Assembly: GCF_002155685.1 (NCBI RefSeq)
Contig: NZ_MUYK01000002.1
Location: 186,001-250,000, forward strand
Length of the DNA stretch: 64,000 nt
Origin: Erythrobacter colymbi
Lineage (GTDB): Bacteria; Pseudomonadota; Alphaproteobacteria; Sphingomonadales; Sphingomonadaceae
Direction of reading: 5' to 3'
In this document: positions 45,582-54,858 of the stretch, piece after piece
Position numbering within the stretch: the first letter of the stretch is position 1
How the letters are laid out: every line of letters begins with the position of its first letter
Program-made: the position numbers and the translations under genes
The notes under the pieces: model-generated
Databases searched by the model: none
Told to the model about the DNA's origin: nothing
What the model saw: only the letters and a program-made list of their open reading frames with translations

Positions 45582-46985
45582 TTGTTCAAGGGATTGAGCC
45601 CGATCGTTTACGGCGGGCGTGAAGTCTGGCCGCTGGTCGAAGGCGGCAAGGGTGTTTCGGCAACCAATCACGCAAGCTCGGGCGCATGGGCTGCCGCGGG
45701 CGGGATCGGCACGGTGAGCGCGGTCAACGCCGACAGCTATGACGAAAACGGCAATGTCATTCCGCAGGTCTATCACGGCCGCACCCGCGAGGAGCGCCAT
45801 CAGGAACTGATCCGCTACGCCATCGAAGGCGCGACCACGCAGGTGAAGAAGGCCTTCGAGATCGCCAATGGCAAGGGCGCGATCAACATCAACGTGCTGT
45901 GGGAAATGGGCGGGGCGCAGGCCGTGCTCGAAGGCGTGCTCGAGCGCACCCGCGGCATGGTGACCGGCGTCACTTGCGGCGCGGGGATGCCCTACAAGCT
46001 CGCCGAGATCGCGGCGCGTTTCAATGTCAGCTACCTCCCCATCGTAAGCTCCGCGCGCGCCTTCCGCGCCTTGTGGAAGCGTTCGTATCACAAGGTCGCC
46101 GAGCTGATGGCGGCGGTGGTCTATGAGGACCCGTGGCTGGCGGGCGGGCACAACGGCCTCTCGAACGCCGAGGACCCGACCAAGCCCGAAGATCCGTACC
46201 CCCGCGTCAAGGCGCTGCGCGACACGATGCGCGCGGAGGGCGTTGCAGATTCCGTGCCCATCGTGATGGCCGGCGGCGTCTGGTATCTGCGCGACTGGAA
46301 CCACTGGATCGACAACCCCGAGCTCGGCACCATCGCCTTCCAGTTCGGCACGCGCCCGCTGCTGACGCAGGAAAGCCCGATCCCGCAGATCTGGAAAGAC
46401 ATGCTGCGCACGGTCGAGCCGGGCGACGTGCTTCTCCACAAGTTCTCGCCCACCGGCTTCTATTCGAGCGCGGTCAAGACCCCGTTCCTCTACGACCTGA
46501 TGCACCGTTCGGAGCGCCAGATCCCGTTCTTCAAGCGCGGCGAGGAAGAAGGCACGGTCCAGCTCGGCGAAGACGGCAAGGCGCGCAGCTTCTGGGTGAA
46601 GCCCGAGGACAAGGCCCGCGCCGAAATGTGGATGCGCGCCGGGCACACTGAACCGCTCAAGACGCCCGACGACACGATCGTTTTCGTCACTCCCGAAGCG
46701 CGCGAGACCATCCGCAAGGACCAGCAGGATTGCATGGGCTGCCTGTCGCACTGCGGCTTCTCGAGCTGGAAGGACCACGACGATTTCACCACCGGGCGCC
46801 TCGCCGATCCGCGCAGCTTCTGCATCCAGAAGACCCTGCAGGACATCGCCCACGGCGACGATCCGGACAAGAACCTCGCCTTCGCGGGCCACGCGGCCTA
46901 CAACTTCAAGACCGATCCCTTCTACTCGAACGGCTACACCCCTAGCGTGGGCGAACTGGTCGAGCGGATTTTGACCGGCGACTGA
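45582..46985 (+). CDS. NAD(P)H-dependent flavin oxidoreductase (nitronate monooxygenase-like)
   Basis: A 467-residue TIM-barrel flavoprotein of the nitronate monooxygenase/enoyl reductase II superfamily. Seen are GGREVWPLVEGGKGVSATNH near the N-terminus, TGVTCGAGMPYKL near residue 137 and IVMAGGVWYLRDW near 227. A cysteine cluster in QQDCMGCLSHCGF near residue 385 might bind a metal or cluster. It is longer than classical nitronate monooxygenase (about 320-380). The substrate is unknown. TTG start chosen from the ribosome binding site. Confidence 0.85.
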   Translation: MFKGLSPIVYGGREVWPLVEGGKGVSATNHASSGAWAAAGGIGTVSAVNADSYDENGNVIPQVYHGRTREERHQELIRYAIEGATTQVKKAFEIANGKGAININVLWEMGGAQAVLEGVLERTRGMVTGVTCGAGMPYKLAEIAARFNVSYLPIVSSARAFRALWKRSYHKVAELMAAVVYEDPWLAGGHNGLSNAEDPTKPEDPYPRVKALRDTMRAEGVADSVPIVMAGGVWYLRDWNHWIDNPELGTIAFQFGTRPLLTQESPIPQIWKDMLRTVEPGDVLLHKFSPTGFYSSAVKTPFLYDLMHRSERQIPFFKRGEEEGTVQLGEDGKARSFWVKPEDKARAEMWMRAGHTEPLKTPDDTIVFVTPEARETIRKDQQDCMGCLSHCGFSSWKDHDDFTTGRLADPRSFCIQKTLQDIAHGDDPDKNLAFAGHAAYNFKTDPFYSNGYTPSVGELVERILTGD

Positions 46986-47001
46986 TCGGCGAGGGGCGGC
47001 G

Positions 47002-47700
47002 ATGGACGACACAGCCCCGCCGCCCGTCGCGCGCTTCCTGCGCGAACTGCCCGTTACAGTGCCGATCGCGCTAGCCCCACTGCGCCGCGCGCAGGCTGTT
47101 GCGGGGGCGCGGGACGGAGCGGGGCAGCCGGTGCTGGTGATCCCAGGCATCCTTTCGAGCGACAGCGCCACGGCCCTGCTGCGGCGCACGCTCGATGCGA
47201 CCGGCTACCGTGCTCATGCTTCGCAGCTCGGCTTTCTGACCGGCATCCAGAAAAAGACCTTCGCCCGCGCGCTCGACCGGCTTGCGGAGGTCGCCGCGGC
47301 CGAGCGGCGCAAGGTCGCGCTGGTGGGCTGGAGTCTCGGCGGGCTTTATGCCCGGGTGCTGGCGCAGCGCCATCCCGAGCTCGTCGAGCTGGTGATGACC
47401 TTGGGCACGCCCTTCTCGGGTGACCGGCGCGCGAACAATGCGTGGCGGCTCTACGAGGCGATCAACGACCACTCGGTCGATGCCCCGCCGGTGCCCGACG
47501 ATCCGGCGATAAAGCCTCCGGTGCCGACGATCGCCCTGTGGTCGCGCACCGACGGCGTGATCGCCCCGGCCGCCGCGCGCGGTTTGCCGCACGAGAGCGA
47601 TGCGGAGGTGGAGGTGCCCTATTCGCACTTCGCCATGGCGTCGACGCGGCCCGCCATCGCGCGAGTGGTGACCGAGCTGGGAGACTGGCTGGCGCGCTAG
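47002..47700 (+). CDS. Alpha/beta hydrolase, lipase-like
   Basis: A 232-residue hydrolase. VLVIPGILSSD near residue 43, the nucleophile elbow VGWSLGGLYA with Ser near residue 112, and PYSHFAMAS near residue 209 with the probable catalytic His. TLGTPFSGD after the elbow is typical of triacylglycerol-lipase/PGAP1-like proteins that act on esters. No signal peptide. It starts 16 bases after the flavin oxidoreductase stop and overlaps the next, convergent gene by four bases. Confidence 0.83.
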   Translation: MDDTAPPPVARFLRELPVTVPIALAPLRRAQAVAGARDGAGQPVLVIPGILSSDSATALLRRTLDATGYRAHASQLGFLTGIQKKTFARALDRLAEVAAAERRKVALVGWSLGGLYARVLAQRHPELVELVMTLGTPFSGDRRANNAWRLYEAINDHSVDAPPVPDDPAIKPPVPTIALWSRTDGVIAPAAARGLPHESDAEVEVPYSHFAMASTRPAIARVVTELGDWLAR

Positions 47701-48119
47701 ACGCAGTCACCGAACGAGGCCGGGCCGTCGCGCGAAAGAATTTCGTCGACGGCTTTGTCCAGCTCTTCGCGAGGAATCTTGATGAACACGTCGTAGCTCT
47801 GCGCGACGTCGCCTTCGCAGATATAGCCCCTGTCGTCGCTATCGAGGTTCTGCCCGTTCTTGAACGTCTCGAGGGCTGCGGATGAACCGCCCGAATTGCG
47901 AATGATGTATTCGTCAAATCTCTTCGCGTAGCCGCCTATCCGCTGCTGAAACTCTTCATCCTCGCCCGGTCGGCACATTCTGCCGATCTTCTCGACAAAG
48001 TAGATGAAAGTGCCAATGCACAGAACGCCCTCGCCGGGCCTGGTTTCGCGCGGGATCGGCGGCGCGGCTCCGATGAGTGCCGTCGCGGGGATTATCGCAA
48101 GCAGACGCAGGGCTCGCAT
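47697..48119 (-). CDS. Secreted hypothetical protein, 140 aa
   Basis: An unrecognised protein with a probable signal peptide at residues 1-18 (MRALRLLAIIPATALIGA). The mature part has four cysteines (VLCIG, RMCRPG, YICEG, FGDCV), which could form two disulfides, and a central acidic helix. It looks lower in GC and less biased in codon use than its flanks, suggesting an acquired gene. It lies 13 bases after the 2-hydroxyacid dehydrogenase on the same strand and is convergent with the hydrolase. Confidence 0.65.
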   Translation of the reverse strand: MRALRLLAIIPATALIGAAPPIPRETRPGEGVLCIGTFIYFVEKIGRMCRPGEDEEFQQRIGGYAKRFDEYIIRNSGGSSAALETFKNGQNLDSDDRGYICEGDVAQSYDVFIKIPREELDKAVDEILSRDGPASFGDCV

Positions 48120-48132
48120 CGTGCTGTACTCC

Positions 48133-49140
48133 TCAGATCAGCGCGGTCAGCACCTGATCGGGCGGGCGGTGGCCGTCGGCCCACATGCGGATGTTGGCGA
48201 TGACCTTGTGGCCCGAATCCTCGCGGCCCTCGGCGGTGGCACTGCCGATGTGGGGGAGGGTCATCACGTTGGGGTGCGCGATCAGGCGCGGATCGACCTT
48301 GGGCTCGTCGGGATAGACGTCGAGCCCTGCTCCGGCGAGGTGCCCTGCTTCCAGCGCCGCGATCAGCGCCTCCTGATCGATCAGCTCCCCGCGCGCGGTG
48401 TTCACGATAGAGCTGCCCGGCTTCATCAGCGCGATCCGGCGCGCATCGACGAGATGGCGGGTCTCCTCGGTCAGCGGGCAGTGGAGGGTGAGGATGTCGG
48501 CCTCGGCCATCAGCGCATCGACATCGGCGACGTAACGCGCGCCGAGCATCCGCTCCAGTGCCTCGGGCAGCCGCTTGCGGTTGGTATAGGCGATCTCTAG
48601 CCCGAAGGCGCGGGCGCGGTGGGCGACCGCCTGGCCGATGCGGCCCATGCCGACGATGCCGAGCACCTTGCCCGCGAGCTTCCTCCCCAGCAGCCCCGAA
48701 GGCGCCCAGCCGGTCCACTCGCCCCGGCGCACCAGCGCAGTGCCTTCGCGGATGCGGCGCGGCACACCGATGATCGCGGCCATCGCGAGATCGGCGGTGT
48801 CGTCGGTGAAGACGCCGGGCGTGTTGGTGACGATGATCTTGCGCCCGGCGGCGGCGGCGAGGTCGATATGCTCGGTCCCCGCGCCGAAGCTGGCGATGAG
48901 GCCGAGTCGATCGCCTGCACCCGCGATCAGGTCGGCGTCGATGCGGTCGGTGACCGTCGGCACCAGCACGTCGCAATCCTGCATCGCGGCGGCGAGCTGG
49001 TCGCGGGTCAGCGGGGTGTCGCTCTCGTTCAGCACCACGTCGAACAGCTCGCGCATCCGCGCCTCGACGCCCGGCATCAGGTGGCGGGTGACGATCACGC
49101 GCGCGGGCGCGGCGAGCGGGCGGGGAGGGCGCTGGGTCAT
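48133..49140 (-). CDS. D-2-hydroxyacid dehydrogenase (glyoxylate/hydroxypyruvate reductase-like)
   Basis: A 335-residue NAD(P)-dependent reductase. The dinucleotide motif VLGIVGMGRIGQAVAHRA is near residue 158. The catalytic triad is Arg in NTARGELID (about residue 248), Glu in DVYPDEP and His in LPHIGSAT. SFGAGTEHIDL fits the GyaR type. Probable substrates are glyoxylate or hydroxypyruvate. It is divergent from the SH3-domain gene. Confidence 0.9.
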   Translation of the reverse strand: MTQRPPRPLAAPARVIVTRHLMPGVEARMRELFDVVLNESDTPLTRDQLAAAMQDCDVLVPTVTDRIDADLIAGAGDRLGLIASFGAGTEHIDLAAAAGRKIIVTNTPGVFTDDTADLAMAAIIGVPRRIREGTALVRRGEWTGWAPSGLLGRKLAGKVLGIVGMGRIGQAVAHRARAFGLEIAYTNRKRLPEALERMLGARYVADVDALMAEADILTLHCPLTEETRHLVDARRIALMKPGSSIVNTARGELIDQEALIAALEAGHLAGAGLDVYPDEPKVDPRLIAHPNVMTLPHIGSATAEGREDSGHKVIANIRMWADGHRPPDQVLTALI

Positions 49141-49223
49141 GGCTGTGGGCTAATGCCGATAGGGCTTGGCGGTCAAGGCTCATGGCCTTGAATCCGCACT
49201 GCGGTCGGGGCTATCGGTGGGGC

Positions 49224-49718
49224 ATGCCGAAGTTCCGGATCTTTGCCATCCTTGCCCTTGCGACGCTTGCGCTTGTTGGATTCCTCGGGCCCCTGCGCGC
49301 GCAGGACCGGGCGCTCCCCTACTGGGCGGCGCTGCGCTACGAGAAGGTCAACATGCGCGTCGGGCCGAGCGCCGAGTATCCCGTCGCCTGGGTCTACCAG
49401 CGGCAGGGTATGCCGGTGAAGGTCATCCGCATCCGCGAGGGCTGGCGTCTGGTCGAGGACCACGAGGGCACGCAGGGCTGGATCTCGGCGAGCCAGCTCG
49501 ATCTGGCGCGCGCCGGGCTCGTGATCGGCGAGGGGCTGGCCGAGGTCCGCGCCGGGCCGAGCGACGCTGCCGCGATCAAATGGAAGGCTGAACCGGGCGT
49601 CGTCGCCAAAATCAAGCCGTGCAAGCAGGGCTGGTGCGAGGTCGACATCGCCGGGCGCAAGGGCTTCATGAGCGCCGCGCGCCTGTGGGGCTCGGACCAG
49701 CTGCCGGGCGACGAGTAA
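49224..49718 (+). CDS. Exported SH3-domain protein
   Basis: A 164-residue protein with an N-terminal signal or anchor (residues 5-27) and two bacterial SH3-like repeats: VNMRVGPSAEYPVAWVYQRQ near residue 42 and AEVRAGPSDAAAIKWK near 109. Such domains bind the cell wall. Start ATG 49224 has GGTGGGG just upstream; the frame is open to 49182. Role in the envelope unknown. Confidence 0.85.
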   Translation: MPKFRIFAILALATLALVGFLGPLRAQDRALPYWAALRYEKVNMRVGPSAEYPVAWVYQRQGMPVKVIRIREGWRLVEDHEGTQGWISASQLDLARAGLVIGEGLAEVRAGPSDAAAIKWKAEPGVVAKIKPCKQGWCEVDIAGRKGFMSAARLWGSDQLPGDE

Positions 49719-49739
49719 CGCCGCCCGGCCTTACGGCCT

Positions 49740-50936
49740 TCAGACCAGTTCGACAGCCACGGCGGTCGCTTCCCCGCCGCCTATGCAAAGCGAGGCAACG
49801 CCGCGCTTCTTGCCCTGCTGCTTGAGCGCGTTGATCAGCGTGACAATGATCCGCGCGCCGCTCGCCCCGATCGGGTGGCCGAGCGCCGTGCCGCCGCCGT
49901 TCACATTGATCTTCTCGTGCGGAATGCCGAGATCACGCATCGCGAACATCGCGACGCAGGCGAAGGCCTCGTTCACCTCGAACAGGTCGACATCCTCGAT
50001 GCTCCAGCCGGCGCGCGCGAGCACTTTCTGGATCGCCGGAATCGGCGCGGTGGTGAACTGCGCGGGGGCCTGCGCATGGGCGGCGGTGGCGACCACGCGG
50101 GCGACGGGGGCGAGCCCCTTGGCCTCGGCCACGCTCGCGCGGGTCAGCACCAGCGCCGCCGCGCCGTCCGAGATCGAGGAGGAGGTCGCGGCGGTGATCG
50201 TCCCGTCCTTGGCGAAGGCGGGCTTCAGCTGCGGGATCTTGTCGGGGCGGCCCTTGGAGGGCGCCTCGTCATGCTCGACCACCACGTCGCCCGCGCGGGT
50301 GCTGACGGTCACCGGCACCACCTCGTCGGCGAAGGCCCCGCTCGCGATCGCCTTGTTGGCGCGGGCGAGCGATTCGATGGAGTAGGCGTCCATCTCCTCG
50401 CGGGTCATCTGGTAGGCGTTGGCGGTTTCCTGCGCGAAAGTGCCCATCGCGCGGCCCGGCTCGTAGGCGTCCTCGAGGCCATCGAGGAACATGTGGTCAT
50501 AGGCCGTGTCATGGCCGAGCCGCGCGCCCGAGCGGTGCTTCTTGAGGAGGTAGGGCGCATTGGTCATGCTCTCCATCCCGCCCGCGACCACCACGTCGAT
50601 CGAGCCGCTGGCGAGCGCTTCCGCGCCCATGATCACGGTCTGCATGCCCGAGCCGCAGACCTTGTTGACGGTGGTCGCCTGCACCGAAAGCGGCAGCCCC
50701 GCCTTGATCGCCGCCTGCCGCGCCGGCGCCTGCCCGAGGCCTGCGGGCAGCACGCAGCCCATATAGGCGCGGTCGATATCCTCGCCGGCAACGCCCGCGC
50801 GCTCGACCGCGGCCTTCACCGCAATCGCGCCGAGATCGGTCGCCGAAACCTCCGACAGCGCCCCCTGCATCGCCCCCATCGGGGTGCGGGCATAGGAAAG
50901 GATCACGACGGGATCGGCGGGGGAAAGCTGGGTCAT
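49740..50936 (-). CDS. Acetyl-CoA C-acetyltransferase (thiolase)
   Basis: A 398-residue thiolase that condenses or cleaves acyl-CoA esters. The acylated Cys is in VNKVCGSGMQ near residue 92, GGGTALGHPIGASGAR holds the catalytic His near residue 354, and SLCIGGGEA the second Cys near 384. Length is normal. The start MTQLSPADP is at 50936; the open frame continues upstream into unrelated sequence. May serve fatty-acid degradation or polyhydroxyalkanoate/acetoacetyl-CoA supply. Confidence 0.93.
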   Translation of the reverse strand: MTQLSPADPVVILSYARTPMGAMQGALSEVSATDLGAIAVKAAVERAGVAGEDIDRAYMGCVLPAGLGQAPARQAAIKAGLPLSVQATTVNKVCGSGMQTVIMGAEALASGSIDVVVAGGMESMTNAPYLLKKHRSGARLGHDTAYDHMFLDGLEDAYEPGRAMGTFAQETANAYQMTREEMDAYSIESLARANKAIASGAFADEVVPVTVSTRAGDVVVEHDEAPSKGRPDKIPQLKPAFAKDGTITAATSSSISDGAAALVLTRASVAEAKGLAPVARVVATAAHAQAPAQFTTAPIPAIQKVLARAGWSIEDVDLFEVNEAFACVAMFAMRDLGIPHEKINVNGGGTALGHPIGASGARIIVTLINALKQQGKKRGVASLCIGGGEATAVAVELV

Positions 50937-51155
50937 GGCAAAGTCCTTGCGTGACGGGAGTATGTGGCGGGCGATGTAATGCTGCGATGCGGCAATGGCA
51001 ATGCAGAGGCAGTCGATTGGCGCTGCGTGGGACGAGGCGATCCATTCTGCCACGGCGTCCCCGTCGCCTGTTCCCAGAATTGGAGATTGTCGGCTGATTT
51101 TAGAAGTTTCTTTGCATCTCCCCGGATACTCATTGCCCGAGACACACGAGCCGTG

Positions 51156-51389
51156 ATGGAACGATACCGCGCCCCTCTGTTGTGGCTGACCTTCGCGGCG
51201 ATGTTCGCGGCCTTCATTGCGTTTGACTGGACCGAAGGCGCAGTGGGATCGCGCGGGCGGGGGCTGGCGCTCGTCCAGCAATTCCTCCGCTGGCTGCTGG
51301 TCGAGCCGCTCGGGCTGGCCGGCGCGATCGGTCTGGTGATGGCGCTCGGGATCCTGGCTGCAGCCCTGTCGCGGCCCCGTTATTGGTAG
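51156..51389 (+). CDS. Small membrane protein, 77 aa, hypothetical
   Basis: A 77-residue protein beginning MERYRAPLLWLTF with two hydrophobic segments (about residues 7-22 and 51-68) joined by a loop with GSRGRG. A GTG one codon earlier is an alternative. Function unknown. It precedes the Imm11-like gene by 12 bases and could be in the same transcript. Confidence 0.55.
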   Translation: MERYRAPLLWLTFAAMFAAFIAFDWTEGAVGSRGRGLALVQQFLRWLLVEPLGLAGAIGLVMALGILAAALSRPRYW

Positions 51390-51401
51390 AGGGCGAATAG
51401 C

Positions 51402-52013
51402 ATGAGCGAGTACCTGTGGGTGAGCAATGTCATGAGCAATGCGTCGCTTATCATCATGGCGACGACAGACGTTGTTGAAGAGAACCTTGAAAGTGCGAAG
51501 AGCGGTCTCAAAGCACTGAAAGGGGGGCAGCCGGTCGACCCTGCAACACTCCCAAGATCTGTCTATTTGCCTAAGGCGAAGCTTGGATCCCTTCCCCCGC
51601 TGTTTGACGCCAACGGCTTCTATATCGTCGACGAAACGGTTGCGAACATTCTGTCCCGCCACGACCTCGGCGAGGGCGGGCTCTACCCTGTCGACCTGTG
51701 GCAGAGCGACAGGGCAACCCCGGTCAAGGGCCTGTGGTTCTGCTGGACGTTCGGAAACACCAAATCCGCATTCACAAAAGCACACAGCACGAACATGCTC
51801 GACCGTGGACCGCCCGGCGGCGAGTGGGCGATGATGCCATGGAGCCCGGCCGACTTCGATGTTGCTGTAACGCGCGACGCTCTCGGCGGACCGGAAGTCT
51901 GGCTCGATCATCGGCTGTTCAAGACGGTCTTCATGAGCCGCGAGCTCGGGGATGAACTGGTGGCCGCCAATCTCGGGCAGTTCTTCCGCCTGTATCGCAC
52001 TAAGGTAATTTAG
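51402..52013 (+). CDS. Imm11-like (putative immunity) protein
   Basis: A 203-residue soluble protein. The pattern FYIVDETVANILSRHDLGEGGLYPVDLW in its middle, and the end VWLDHRLFKTVFMSRELGDELVAANLGQFFRL, resemble Imm11/DUF1629 immunity proteins, where a final segment of this shape is usual. This is recognition from memory and is not certain. No toxin gene lies next to it. Base composition is lower in GC than the flanks, suggesting acquisition. Confidence 0.5.
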   Translation: MSEYLWVSNVMSNASLIIMATTDVVEENLESAKSGLKALKGGQPVDPATLPRSVYLPKAKLGSLPPLFDANGFYIVDETVANILSRHDLGEGGLYPVDLWQSDRATPVKGLWFCWTFGNTKSAFTKAHSTNMLDRGPPGGEWAMMPWSPADFDVAVTRDALGGPEVWLDHRLFKTVFMSRELGDELVAANLGQFFRLYRTKVI

Positions 52014-52312
52014 CGCAGTTCAAGCTTACGTCCCTCCCGCTTGCTAAGGCAGGCAACGCAGGAGAAGCCCCCCTTAGCGAACTGCGTCTCTCCCCCACTT
52101 GTTCTCTCCCCCCGCGGGAGAGATACGCAGACTTGGCAGCTTGCTGCCTAGCCGGAGTTGAGAGGGGGCAGGGCCGGAGCCTTGCTCCGGACCCCTCTCC
52201 CAACCCTCTCCCGCAAGGGGAGAGGGCTATAGGCCCGCCCCGCTTGCGCCCCAGCGTGCTTTGCGCAACAACGGGTCGCAAATCAAAACCAATGTCCGAA
52301 CGGGAGAACGAC
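52014..52312. repeat. Intergenic hairpin array, family C
   Basis: This 299-base gap holds four hairpins in a row: TCTCTCCC/GGGAGAGA (52103-52123), GGCAGC-TT-GCTGCC (52135-52148), CCGGAGC-CTT-GCTCCGG (52174-52190) and CCCTCTCCC/GGGAGAGGG (52204-52226). An outer CTGCGT/ACGCAG pair encloses the first. The polypyrimidine type CCCTCTCCCGCAAG is typical of dispersed proteobacterial repeats. No gene is supported here; the aldehyde dehydrogenase frame is open through part of it. Confidence 0.7.
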
Positions 52313-53743
52313 ATGGCCGACGACCGCCGCGCTGAACTTGAAGCCCTGCTTGCGCGCCAGCGCGCTGCCTTCACCGCCTCGCGGCCCGAGCCGATCAGCC
52401 AGCGCAAGGACCGCATCAAGCGCGCCATCGCGCTGGTGAAGGATAACGGCGAGGCCTTTGCCAAGGCGATGAGCGCGGATTTCGGCAGCCGCTCGATGCA
52501 CCAGTCGATGCTGACCGACATCGCGGCGACCGTGGGTGCGGGCAATCATGCGCTCAAGCACATCGATGCATGGTCGAAGCCGGAAAAGCGCAAGGTGCAG
52601 TTCCCGCTCGGGCTGATGGGTGCCAAGGCCGAGGTGCGCTACGAGCCCAAGGGGGTTATCGGCATCCTCAGCCCGTGGAACTTTCCGGTGCAGCTCGCCT
52701 TCGGCCCGCTGATGCAGGTGCTCGCCGCGGGCAACCGGGCGATGATCAAGCCGAGCGAATTCACCGAGCGCACCAGCGAGCTGATGGCCGAGCTGACGGC
52801 GGAATATTTCGCGCCCGAGGAAGTGGCGGTCGTCACCGGCAGCCCCGAAGTCGCCGCGGCGTTCTCGTCGCTGCAATTCGACCACCTCGTCTTCACCGGA
52901 TCGACCGCGACCGGGCGCCGCGTGATGCAGGCGGCCGCCGCGAATCTCGTGCCGGTGACGCTCGAACTGGGCGGCAAGTCGCCGGTGGTGATGGGCCGCA
53001 GCGCCGATTTCGCCAAGGCGGGCGAGCGCATCGCGATCGGCAAGATGATGAATGCGGGGCAGATCTGCCTCGCGCCCGATTACCTGATGGTGCCCGAGGA
53101 CAAGGCCGACGAGGCGGTCGCAGGCGTTACAGGGGCAGCGGCCGCGATGTATCCGCGCCTGCTCGACAATGACGATTATGCCTCGATCGTCTCGGACCGC
53201 CACTTCGAGCGGCTCCAGGGCCTCGTCGCCGATGCGCGCGAAAAGGGCGCCGAGGTGATCGAGGTCAACCCGGCGGGCGAGGATTTCGCCAATGCCAACC
53301 AGCGCAAGATGCCGCTCACCGTGCTGCGCGGTGTCGATGACGGCATGACCGTGATGCAGGAGGAGATCTTCGGCCCCGTCCTGCCGGTGATGACCTACAA
53401 GTCGGTCGATCAGGCGGTGGACTACATCAACGAGCACGACCGCCCGCTCGGCCTCTACTATTTCGGCGAAGACCGCGCCGAGCAGGAGCGCGTGCTCAGC
53501 CGCACCATCTCGGGCGGGGTGACCACCAATGACGTGGTGTTCCATGTCTCGATGGAAGACCTGCCCTTCGGCGGGGTCGGGCCTTCGGGGATGGGGAGCT
53601 ACCACGCGATCGAGGGCTTCCGCGAATTCAGCCACGCCCGCGCGGTCTATCACCAGCCGAAGATCGACATCGCCAAGCTCGGCGGGCTGAAGCCGCCCTA
53701 TGGCAAGGCGACCGAGCAGGCTACGGCACGGATGATGAAGTAG
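52313..53743 (+). CDS. Coniferyl aldehyde dehydrogenase-type aldehyde dehydrogenase
   Basis: A 476-residue NAD-dependent aldehyde dehydrogenase. It has VIGILSPWNFPVQL near residue 120, FTGSTATGRRV near 194, the catalytic Glu in VTLELGGKSP (about residue 219) and Cys in NAGQICLAPDY near 254. The short N-terminus and C-terminal SGMGSYHAIEGFREFSHAR fit the CalB/YwdH group acting on hydrophobic or aromatic aldehydes. ATG 52313 has GGGAG six bases upstream; ATG 52292 is possible. Substrate inferred only by family. Confidence 0.88.
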   Translation: MADDRRAELEALLARQRAAFTASRPEPISQRKDRIKRAIALVKDNGEAFAKAMSADFGSRSMHQSMLTDIAATVGAGNHALKHIDAWSKPEKRKVQFPLGLMGAKAEVRYEPKGVIGILSPWNFPVQLAFGPLMQVLAAGNRAMIKPSEFTERTSELMAELTAEYFAPEEVAVVTGSPEVAAAFSSLQFDHLVFTGSTATGRRVMQAAAANLVPVTLELGGKSPVVMGRSADFAKAGERIAIGKMMNAGQICLAPDYLMVPEDKADEAVAGVTGAAAAMYPRLLDNDDYASIVSDRHFERLQGLVADAREKGAEVIEVNPAGEDFANANQRKMPLTVLRGVDDGMTVMQEEIFGPVLPVMTYKSVDQAVDYINEHDRPLGLYYFGEDRAEQERVLSRTISGGVTTNDVVFHVSMEDLPFGGVGPSGMGSYHAIEGFREFSHARAVYHQPKIDIAKLGGLKPPYGKATEQATARMMK

Positions 53744-53830
53744 GGGCAGGGCGGGCGACGGTTCGCCGCGCCCGCAACCTCTGTTCGATTTCCTGCAACA
53801 TCCTTACGGGGTTTTCCCCGAGTCGAAGGC

Positions 53831-53858
53831 TTGCACCTGCCGCGTGACGGGCCTAGGG
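53831..53858 (+). promoter_or_regulatory. Candidate promoter of the nuo operon
   Basis: TTGCAC, 16 bases, CTAGGG. The same TTGCAC-N16 arrangement precedes the ACP gene. It lies in the 147-base gap between the aldehyde dehydrogenase and nuoA, 33 bases before the nuoA GTG. The -10 is a poor match, so the call is tentative. Confidence 0.35.
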
Positions 53859-53890
53859 CGGCCCACGGGATTAATTGCTTGGACATCGTC

Positions 53891-54265
53891 GTGATCGACC
53901 TCAGCCAGTATCTGCCGATACTGTTATTCGTACTCGTGGCCTTCGGGCTTTCGGTGCTTTTCGTGTTCGCGCCCATGGCGGTGTCGCGCCTCACCGGCGT
54001 GCACAATCCCGATGCGGAAAAGCTGTCCGAGTACGAATGCGGTTTTCCCGCCTTCGAAGACGCGCGCAGCCAGTTCGACGTGCGCTTCTACCTCGTCGCG
54101 ATCAGCTTCATCGTCTTCGACCTCGAAGCGGCCTTCCTGTTCCCCTGGGCGGTGAGCCTTGGAAAGACAGGCTGGATCGGATGGAGCGGAATGATGGTGT
54201 TCCTCTTCATCCTCGCGGTGGGGCTTGCCTATGAATGGAAGAAAGGGGCGTTGGACTGGGAATGA
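53891..54265 (+). CDS. nuoA: NADH-quinone oxidoreductase subunit A
   Basis: The 124-residue membrane subunit A of complex I. Three transmembrane helices are visible: [40 protein letters not shown] and [14 protein letters not shown]. The conserved loop [24 protein letters not shown] (about residues 44-67) carries the quinone-pocket Cys. A GTG start at 53891 gives the usual length. Its stop overlaps nuoB. Confidence 0.95.
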   Translation: MIDLSQYLPILLFVLVAFGLSVLFVFAPMAVSRLTGVHNPDAEKLSEYECGFPAFEDARSQFDVRFYLVAISFIVFDLEAAFLFPWAVSLGKTGWIGWSGMMVFLFILAVGLAYEWKKGALDWE

Positions 54266-54852
54266 ATAACATCGTTTCAGGTCCGGGTTCTTTGGCCCAA
54301 GGACTGCCGGACATGTCGAAGCTCGCGACCGCCCAGGGCGGCGAGGTTCGCGCGCCCGATGCCGATTTCTTCAAGGCGCTCCAGACCGAGGTCACCGACA
54401 AGGGCTTCCTCGTCACCTCGACCGAGGAGCTGTTCCAGTGGGCGCGCACCGGCTCGCTCTGGTGGATGACCTTCGGCCTTGCGTGCTGCGCGGTCGAGAT
54501 GATCCACGTGAACATGCCGCGCTATGACATGGAGCGCTTCGGCGCCGCGCCGCGCGCCTCCCCGCGCCAGTCGGACGTGATGATCGTTGCGGGCACACTG
54601 TGCAACAAGATGGCCCCGGCACTGCGCAAGGTCTACGACCAGATGTCGGACCCCAAGTACGTCATCTCGATGGGAAGCTGCGCCAATGGCGGCGGCTATT
54701 ATCACTATTCCTATTCGGTGGTGCGCGGCTGCGACCGCATTGTGCCGGTCGACATCTATGTCCCCGGCTGCCCGCCGACCGCCGAGGCGCTGCTCTACGG
54801 CGTGATGCAATTGCAGCGGAAGATCCGCCGCGTGGGCACGATCGAGAGGTAA
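54262..54852 (+). CDS. nuoB: NADH-quinone oxidoreductase subunit B
   Basis: The 196-residue subunit holding the terminal [4Fe-4S] cluster N2. Cluster cysteines are in GLACCAVEM (tandem Cys near residue 75), [11 protein letters not shown] and [11 protein letters not shown]. An N-terminal extension of about 40 residues ([20 protein letters not shown]) precedes the core. ATG overlaps the nuoA stop as ATGA. Confidence 0.97.
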   Translation: MNNIVSGPGSLAQGLPDMSKLATAQGGEVRAPDADFFKALQTEVTDKGFLVTSTEELFQWARTGSLWWMTFGLACCAVEMIHVNMPRYDMERFGAAPRASPRQSDVMIVAGTLCNKMAPALRKVYDQMSDPKYVISMGSCANGGGYYHYSYSVVRGCDRIVPVDIYVPGCPPTAEALLYGVMQLQRKIRRVGTIER

Positions 54853-54858
54853 GGGCGC

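Noticed and set aside
49728..49740. GGCC-TTAC-GGCC mini-hairpin between the SH3 gene and the thiolase gene as a terminator
   Set aside because: The stem is only four base pairs and no T-tract follows on either strand.
54500..54515. CACGTG-centred parS-like string in nuoB (TGATCCACGTGAACAT)
   Set aside because: Only 12 of 16 consensus positions match, and the bases encode a conserved NuoB segment (MIHVNM), so protein coding explains it.
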